Made by a program: the position numbers and the translations under genes. A stretch of 64,000 nt of DNA from Pseudomonas benzenivorans (GTDB lineage Bacteria; Pseudomonadota; Gammaproteobacteria; Pseudomonadales; Pseudomonadaceae): NCBI RefSeq assembly GCF_900100495.1, contig NZ_FNCT01000008.1:124001-188000 (forward strand), given 5' to 3'. The notes under the pieces were generated by a model. It ran no database searches, was not told where the DNA came from, and saw only the letters and a program-made list of their open reading frames with translations. Shown here in pieces: positions 55,814-64,000 of the stretch. How positions within the stretch are numbered: the first letter of the stretch is position 1; each line of letters begins with the position of its first letter.

Positions 55814-56884
55814 ATGTCGGCCACCGCCAAGATCCCCGTAACGATAGTCACCGGCTTTCTCGGCAGCGGTAAGACCACGCTGTTGCGCCACATGCTGGAG
55901 AACGCCAACGGCCGGCGCATCGCGGTGATCGTCAACGAGTTCGGCGAGCTGGGCATCGACGGCGAGATCCTCCGCGGTTGCGGCATCGGCTGTGACGAGG
56001 ACGGCCAGGAGGCGGCCGGGCAACTCTACGAGCTGTCCAACGGCTGCCTGTGCTGCACCGTGCAGGAGGAGTTCTACCCGGTGATGCGCGAGCTGATCGA
56101 GCGCCGCGGCGAGCTCGACCATATCCTTATCGAAACCTCCGGCCTGGCGCTGCCCAAGCCGCTGGTGCAGGCGTTCAACTGGCCGGAAATCAAGAACGCC
56201 TGCACCGTCGATGCGGTCGTGACCCTGGTCGACGTGCCGGCCACCGCCGCCGGCCTGTTCGCCGCCAACCCCCAGGCGGTCGACGAACAGCGCCGTGCCG
56301 ACCCCAATCTGGATCACGAATCGCCGCTGCACGAGCTGTTCGAAGACCAGTTGCTGGCCGCCGACCTGGTGCTGCTGAGCAAGACCGACCTGGTCGATGC
56401 CGCCGCCGTCGAGCAGGTGATCGCCCTGGTGCGCGAGGAGCTACCGGCCCAGGTCAAGGTGCTGGCCAGCGACCGCGGTCGCCTCGACCTCGACCTGCTC
56501 CTCGGCCTGTCCCATGCCTCGGAGGAGAGCATCCACCTGCGTGAAAGCCATCACGACCACGAGGACGACGAGGAGCACGAGCACGACCACGAGCAGTTCG
56601 ATTCGCTGGTGGTGAAGCTGCCGCTGGTGGATCGCGAGCGTCTGCTGGCCTGCCTGCAAGAGCTGGTCGAGCAACACCGGATCTTCCGCATCAAGGGCTT
56701 CGTCGCCCTGGCGGACAAGCCCATGCGCCTGGTGGTGCACGGCGTCGGCCAGCGTTTCGACAGCTATTTCGACCGCCGTTGGCAGCCGGGCGAGACGTCG
56801 GGCACCCATCTGGTGTTGATCGGCCAGCAACTGGATGCCGAGCTGTTGACCCGCGCCCTGCAAGCCGCCGTGATCGAGGCCTGA
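55814..56884 (+). CDS. cobW: CobW-type GTPase metallochaperone
   Basis: This G3E-family P-loop GTPase of 356 residues has Walker A GFLGSGKTTLL (14-24), the CxCC metal motif NGCLCCTVQEEF (near 76-87) and the GTP-specificity SKTDLVD near 190. A His/Asp/Glu-rich stretch (HHDHEDDEEHEHDHEQ, near 245-260) and a C-terminal CobW_C domain follow. CobW proteins are thought to deliver Co2+ to CobN. Placement directly before cobN (3-base gap) supports that. Confidence 0.95.
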   Translation: MSATAKIPVTIVTGFLGSGKTTLLRHMLENANGRRIAVIVNEFGELGIDGEILRGCGIGCDEDGQEAAGQLYELSNGCLCCTVQEEFYPVMRELIERRGELDHILIETSGLALPKPLVQAFNWPEIKNACTVDAVVTLVDVPATAAGLFAANPQAVDEQRRADPNLDHESPLHELFEDQLLAADLVLLSKTDLVDAAAVEQVIALVREELPAQVKVLASDRGRLDLDLLLGLSHASEESIHLRESHHDHEDDEEHEHDHEQFDSLVVKLPLVDRERLLACLQELVEQHRIFRIKGFVALADKPMRLVVHGVGQRFDSYFDRRWQPGETSGTHLVLIGQQLDAELLTRALQAAVIEA

Positions 56885-56887
56885 TCG

Positions 56888-60667
<3,780 letters not shown>

Positions 60668-60671
60668 GCCG

Positions 60672-61688
60672 ATGAACACCAGCAATCGACCGCATTTCCC
60701 GTTTTCCGCCGTACACGGCCAGCCGCAATTGCAGCTGGCGCTGCTGCTCGCTGCCATCGACCCGCAGATCGGCGGGGTGCTGATCGAAGGCCCGCGCGGC
60801 ACCGCCAAATCCACCAGCGCCCGAGCCCTGGCCGACCTGTTGCCAAGCGGGCGTTTCGTCAACCTGCCGCTGGGCAGCAGCGAGGAACAGCTGGTCGGTT
60901 CGCTGGATATCCAGGCCGCGTTGCAGGACGGCCGCGTCGCGTTCAAGCCCGGCCTGCTGGCCCGCGCCGATGGCGGCGTGCTCTATGTCGACGAGGTCAA
61001 CCTGCTCGCCGACGGACTGGTCGACCTGCTGCTAGATGTCTGCGCCAGCGGGGTCAACCGCATCGAGCGCGACGGCATTTCCCACCAGCACCAGGCGCGC
61101 ATCGCCCTGGTCGGCACCATGAACCCGGAGGAGGGCGAGTTGCGCCCGCAGCTGCTGGATCGCTTCGGCCTGTTCGTGCGCCTCGGCCAGCAGATCGATG
61201 CCGCCACCCGCGAACGCATCGTGCGCAGCCGCCTGCAGTTCGACCGCGACCCGCTGGGCTTCATCGAGGCGCAACGTGATGAGCAGGAGCGCTTCAGCGA
61301 ACGTCTGGAGCAGGCGCGGGCGACGGTGGCACGCCTGGAGTTCGGCGACGCGCTGCACCGCCAGGTCAGCGCGCTCTGCTATGCCGCCGGGGTGGAAGGG
61401 GTGCGCGCCGATCTGGTGCTGCTGCGCGCCGCCTGCGCCCATGCTGCCTGGCAGCAGCGCGATGAAATAGGCGCGGCGGATGTCGAGGCGGTGGCCGAGC
61501 TGGTATTGGCGCATAGACGCAAGCATCCGCCAGAGCCGCCGCAACCGCCCGCCCAGGAGAATGCAGGTGGTGCTGCCAACGACCAGCCACCGCCCAATGG
61601 CGGCAGCGACTGGGGCGAATTGCCGCCGCAGCCCGTGCCGACCCAGAGCCTCGTCGGGGCGAGGCCGCTGCCGCTAAAAAAGTCCTGA
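60672..61688 (+). CDS. ChlI/BchI-type AAA+ chelatase subunit (zero-frame product)
   Basis: The 338-residue protein is Mg-chelatase I-like. Walker A is GPRGTAKST (40-48), Walker B is GGVLYVDEVNLLADG near 104, and GTMNPEEGELRPQLLDRFGLFV is present with its sensor Arg. The tail after residue 290 is Pro/Gln/Asn-rich like the ChlD linker. It is not CobS. It ends at a TGA (61686-61688) just after a perfect slippery heptamer A_AAA_AAG (61676-61682), in register. The zero-frame form should be the small motor subunit; a -1 shift gives a 558-residue ChlI-VWA fusion. Confidence 0.92.
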   Translation: MNTSNRPHFPFSAVHGQPQLQLALLLAAIDPQIGGVLIEGPRGTAKSTSARALADLLPSGRFVNLPLGSSEEQLVGSLDIQAALQDGRVAFKPGLLARADGGVLYVDEVNLLADGLVDLLLDVCASGVNRIERDGISHQHQARIALVGTMNPEEGELRPQLLDRFGLFVRLGQQIDAATRERIVRSRLQFDRDPLGFIEAQRDEQERFSERLEQARATVARLEFGDALHRQVSALCYAAGVEGVRADLVLLRAACAHAAWQQRDEIGAADVEAVAELVLAHRRKHPPEPPQPPAQENAGGAANDQPPPNGGSDWGELPPQPVPTQSLVGARPLPLKKS

Positions 61689-61735
61689 GCCAACGGCCTG
61701 CAAGCGGGCCGCTGGCGGGCAAAGGGCAGCAGGCC
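61676..61735 (+). promoter_or_regulatory. Programmed -1 frameshift signal
   Basis: A_AAA_AAG (61676-61682) lies in the correct register, 3 bases before the zero-frame stop. Downstream hairpins are possible: GGCCTGC (61695-61701) with GCAGGCC (61729-61735), or CGGCC/GGCCG (61694-61698, 61707-61711). GGGGCGAGG lies about 12 bases upstream and could act as a stimulatory Shine-Dalgarno. Confidence 0.8.
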
Positions 61736-62347
61736 GGGCGGGTGAGGGCGATGGGCACGGCGCCGAGCCCACGTATCCATTGGCCGCGTACCTTGCTGAA
61801 CAAGCGGGCTGCGCCGCTGCTGATGGAGCACCTGCACTTCCACCGTCAGGCGGCCGAGGATGGCCTGCTGCATTGCCTGTTGCTCGACTGTTCCGGCTCG
61901 ATGCTCAAGCGCAGCAACCTGGCCCTGGCCAAGGGCCTGCTGCTGCGTTGGAGCGAGCAGATCTACCGGCAACGCGGCGAGCTGGCGGTGATCGGCTTTG
62001 CCGGCAACCAGGCGCGGCTGCTGCAACGCCCGCAAAAGGCCGTGCCCCACAACGAGGCCTGGATAGCCGCGATCGGCGGTGGCGGCGGCTCGCCGCTGGC
62101 CGGCGGGCTGCAGCTGGCCGAGCGCACCCTGGCCAAGGTACGCAAATCCGCGCCGGGCAAACAGATCGGCCTGTGGCTGCTCAGCGACGGGCGCTTCAGC
62201 CAACTGCCGGCGCGCCCGCGGCATGCCGATTTCTGCGTGGTGGTGGATTTCGAGAACCAGCCGCTGCCGCTCGGCCGCGCCGTGCAGCTCGCCCGCCTGT
62301 GGGGCGCCGAGCATGTGCGCGCGGTGGATCTGTGTGGCGCCCAATAG
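61682..62347 (+). CDS. VWA-domain half of chelatase (reached by -1 frameshift)
   Basis: Continuous open frame from the slippery site: 221 codons in the -1 frame relative to the ChlI gene. The VWA MIDAS motif is LLLDCSGSML, followed by GELAVIGFAGNQARLL and GGGGGSPLAGGLQLAE, typical of ChlD/CobT VWA domains. The first 20 codons (VLSQRPASGPLAGKGQQAGR) form a linker. Independent starts exist (GTG 61742; ATG 61751 with GAGGG 5 bases away), so internal initiation cannot be excluded. The fused product, ChlI plus VWA, would be a ChlD-like middle subunit partnering CobN. Confidence 0.85.
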   Translation, partial: VLSQRPASGPLAGKGQQAGRVRAMGTAPSPRIHWPRTLLNKRAAPLLMEHLHFHRQAAEDGLLHCLLLDCSGSMLKRSNLALAKGLLLRWSEQIYRQRGELAVIGFAGNQARLLQRPQKAVPHNEAWIAAIGGGGGSPLAGGLQLAERTLAKVRKSAPGKQIGLWLLSDGRFSQLPARPRHADFCVVVDFENQPLPLGRAVQLARLWGAEHVRAVDLCGAQ

Positions 62348-62361
62348 GGCATCGCCGTGCG

Positions 62362-62386
62362 CGTAGCCCGGACGCCATCCGGGCTA
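62362..62386. repeat. Short REP-like hairpin after chelatase gene
   Basis: GTAGCCCGGAC and CATCCGGGCTA pair around GC. It is related to the palindrome at 50351-50419 and may end the cobalt operon. Confidence 0.6.
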
Positions 62387-62556
62387 GGGTCTGTCTCGCC
62401 TAGGTTTTCAACAGCCTGTTAAGGCCGCCAGGGGCAAGCGGCGTGGTTTTCTTTTCCTGCGCGTTGTAACGCCAGCCGGCGACCTCGCTCTAGTCCCATG
62501 TCGGCATTGCACACTCTGCTTCGGCCGGCTTACCCAGACCAATCGAGGATGACCGC

Positions 62557-62811
62557 ATGACTACCAAGACTATCGCTTCCGGCGCCGCCCTGGCTTTCGC
62601 CGCCGCTACCCTGTTCGCCGGCCTGACCAGCACCCTGGCCGTGGCCGAAGAAGCCAAGGTGCACTGCTACGGCGTCAACGCCTGCAAGGGCCAGAACGAC
62701 TGCAAGACCGCGTCCAACAGCTGCAAGGGCCAGGGCTCCTGCAAGGGCCAGGGCTTCAAGAGCATGACCCTGGCCGAGTGCAATGCGGCCAAGGGTACGG
62801 TCGGCGAGTGA
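62557..62811 (+). CDS. BufA-type bufferin precursor peptide (Cys-rich, secreted)
   Basis: The 84-residue precursor has a long signal sequence (residues 1-30, AALAFAAATLFAGL then AVA|EE). The core has six Cys in HCYGVNACKGQNDCKTAS, NSCKGQGSCKGQGFKS and MTLAECN, including three CKGQ repeats. This is the pattern of BufA2-type bufferins, copper-binding RiPPs whose Cys residues are modified by a DUF692/MNIO enzyme. The maturase lies 75 bases downstream. GAGGA precedes the ATG. Metal and modification are inferred from family. Confidence 0.85.
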   Translation: MTTKTIASGAALAFAAATLFAGLTSTLAVAEEAKVHCYGVNACKGQNDCKTASNSCKGQGSCKGQGFKSMTLAECNAAKGTVGE

Positions 62812-62820
62812 TGGCACGCG

Positions 62821-62843
62821 GAGTGGCCGGCCTGCGGCCACTC
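62821..62843 (+). terminator. Hairpin between precursor and maturase genes
   Basis: GAGTGGCCG and CGGCCACTC (9-base perfect stem) with loop GCCTG, in the 75-base gap. There is no U-run. It probably protects or partly attenuates the mRNA so that precursor exceeds enzyme. Confidence 0.65.
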
Positions 62844-62886
62844 CGGTGCATTCCCTGGCTGTCTTAACCCGCTCGAGGAGCCTGGC

Positions 62887-63732
62887 ATGTCCGCCGAATC
62901 ATTTTGTCTGGGCCATGGCCTGGGCCTGCGCACCCCCTACTACCAGGCGATTCTCGAGCAGCGGCCGGCCGTTGACTGGTTCGAGGTCATCTCGGAAAAC
63001 TACCTGGTCGAGGGCGGCAAGCCGCTCTACTACCTGGATGCCATCGGCGAACACTACCCGCTGGTGATGCACGGCGTGTCGCTGTCGATTGGCGGCCCGC
63101 ACGAACTGGACCGCGACTACCTGCAGCGCCTCAAGCGGTTGGCGCAGCGGGTGCAGCCGCAGTGGATTTCCGATCACCTGTGCTGGAGCCGTGGCAGCGC
63201 CCACCAGCTGCACGACCTGCTGCCGCTGCCGTTCACCGAGGAGAGCCTGCAGCACGTCGCCGCGCGGGTACGCCAGGTGCAGGAGGTGCTGGAGCGGCCG
63301 CTGGTGCTGGAGAACGTCTCCAGCTACCTGCGCAGCGCCGACGATCAGTTCAGCGAATGGCAATTCCTCGCCGCGCTCTGCGAGCTCAGCGGCTGCGAAC
63401 TGCTGCTCGACGTCAACAACGTCTACGTCAGCGCGCGCAATCACGGCTTCGAGCCCTGGGACTTCATCGCCGGCCTGCCGGCGCAGCGCATCCGCCAGCT
63501 GCACCTGGCCGGGCATAGCGACTACGGCAGCTACCTGATCGACACCCACGACCAGCCGGTCGGCGATCCGGTCTGGCAGCTCTACCAGCGCACCCTGCGC
63601 CACCTCGGCCCGGTGGCGACCCTGCTGGAGCGCGACGACCACTATCCGCCGCTGGCGGACCTGCTCGCCGAACTGGCGCGGGCCCGCGACTATGCCGCGG
63701 CGGCCCTGGCGGGGGAACCGGCATGCGCCTGA
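62887..63732 (+). CDS. MNIO-family (DUF692) bufferin maturase BufB
   Basis: The 281-residue TIM-barrel-like multinuclear non-heme iron oxygenase is homologous to MbnB. Metal-ligand blocks are WFEVISENYL (Glu/Asn), VMHGVSLSIG, ISDHLCW, LVLENVSSYL, LLLDVNNVYVSARNHGF, QLHLAGH, IDTHDQPVGDPVW and ERDDHYP. The enzyme is expected to convert Cys of the precursor to 5-thiooxazole or oxazolone-type groups using O2. GAGGAG precedes the ATG. The next gene overlaps its end by 10 bases. Confidence 0.92.
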   Translation: MSAESFCLGHGLGLRTPYYQAILEQRPAVDWFEVISENYLVEGGKPLYYLDAIGEHYPLVMHGVSLSIGGPHELDRDYLQRLKRLAQRVQPQWISDHLCWSRGSAHQLHDLLPLPFTEESLQHVAARVRQVQEVLERPLVLENVSSYLRSADDQFSEWQFLAALCELSGCELLLDVNNVYVSARNHGFEPWDFIAGLPAQRIRQLHLAGHSDYGSYLIDTHDQPVGDPVWQLYQRTLRHLGPVATLLERDDHYPPLADLLAELARARDYAAAALAGEPACA

Positions 63733-64000
63733 GCGACTGGCAACGCGAGGTCGAGGCCTACCTGCTCGGCAGCGATCCGGCGCCCAACCCGGTGCTGCGT
63801 GCCAGCCTGCGTGGCAGTGCGGCGCTGAGCGCCGAGGACGGCCTGGCGATCTACCATCACGCCTACCGCGCGCGCCTGCTGGAGGCCCTGCGCGGCGATT
63901 ACCCGGCCGTGCATGGCTGGCTCGGCGACGCGCAGTTCGACGCCTTGGCCGGCGCCTATGTCGACGCCCATCCGTCGCGGCACTTCAGCCTGCGCTGGCT
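63723..64000 (+). CDS. DUF2063 (BufC/HvfC-type) partner protein, truncated by window end
   Basis: Only about 92 N-terminal residues are visible. LSDWQREVEAYLLG, LAIYHHAYRARLLEALRGDYPAVHGWLGDAQFDAL and the AYVDAHPSRHFSLRW stretch match DUF2063. These proteins act as leader-binding partners of DUF692 enzymes in RiPP clusters. The ATG at 63723 overlaps bufB, so synthesis is coupled. The remaining two-thirds and any DoxX (bufD) gene lie right of base 64000. Confidence 0.88.
   Translation, partial: MRLSDWQREVEAYLLGSDPAPNPVLRASLRGSAALSAEDGLAIYHHAYRARLLEALRGDYPAVHGWLGDAQFDALAGAYVDAHPSRHFSLRW

Noticed and set aside
61742..62347. VWA protein as an ordinary separate gene starting at GTG 61742
   Set aside because: The open frame extends back without a stop to the in-register A_AAA_AAG, and the upstream ribosome binding site is weak. 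Frameshifting is preferred, though internal initiation at 61751 is not excluded.
62468..62495. ECF-sigma-like GTAAC element before the bufferin precursor
   Set aside because: A -35-like TGTAACG is present, but no convincing -10 follows at 16 bases (CTCTA instead of a CGAA-type box).

Overview
The window is GC-rich chromosomal DNA of a Pseudomonas-type gammaproteobacterium and spans the replication origin. The assignment rests on gene order (tsaC-dprA-lysM-def-fmt-rsmB-trkA; glyQS-gmhB-lptA; gyrB-recF-dnaN-dnaA-oriC-rpmH-rnpA-yidD-yidC-mnmE-mnmG-rsmG-parA-parB-atp operon-glmU-glmR-glmS) and on protein sequences that match the known Pseudomonas forms in length and motifs. I did not assign a species. 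Nearly all genes point away from dnaA/rpmH (about 29.0-29.4 kb): gyrB-recF-dnaN-dnaA run left, and rpmH through bufC run mostly right. Layout: 1-16.2 kb is housekeeping (heme, tRNA threonylcarbamoylation, DNA uptake/processing, initiator Met-tRNA formylation/deformylation, K+ uptake, lipid A acylation, DNA repair, glycyl-tRNA synthetase, heptose and phospholipid precursors). 16.3-22.1 kb is a compact six-gene operon of membrane-lipid enzymes resembling E. coli ynbABCD (CDP-alcohol phosphatidyltransferase, hydrolase-methyltransferase fusion, PAP2-dual specificity phosphatase fusion, small membrane protein, acyltransferase, CDP-diacylglycerol synthase). It lies between lptA and gyrB. 22.1-22.6 kb is an AT-rich island with a sigma54 promoter, a perfect IHF match, an upstream palindrome and a transcript carrying several A-rich AAYAAYAA-type motifs and a terminator: a CrcZ/CrcY/CrcX-type Hfq-Crc titrating RNA. 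22.8-29.4 kb is the gyrB-recF-dnaN-dnaA operon and oriC, with two parS sites inside recF. 29.4-38.2 kb is rpmH to parB, with a second DnaA-box and AT-rich cluster in the mnmE-mnmG gap. 38.3-45.5 kb is the atp operon, followed by a MITE-like repeat and a strong terminator. 45.7-50 kb is glmU-glmR-glmS and the attTn7 target, which appears empty. 50.4-62.3 kb is a cobalt/cobalamin region. Two head-to-head cobalamin riboswitches drive cbtBA to the left and, to the right, cobO, a BtuFCD-like ABC importer, a DUF1636 protein, cobW, cobN and a ChlI-type AAA+ gene. The AAA+ gene ends on a perfect A_AAA_AAG slippery site leading into a VWA-domain frame, so two chelatase subunits probably come from one gene by -1 frameshifting. 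62.5 kb to the end is the start of a bufferin-type RiPP cluster: a secreted Cys-rich precursor, a DUF692/MNIO maturase and a DUF2063 partner that runs off the window. The strongest items for follow-up are the Crc-titrating sRNA, the frameshifted chelatase gene, the bufferin cluster, the ynb-like lipid operon and the second origin-like cluster.
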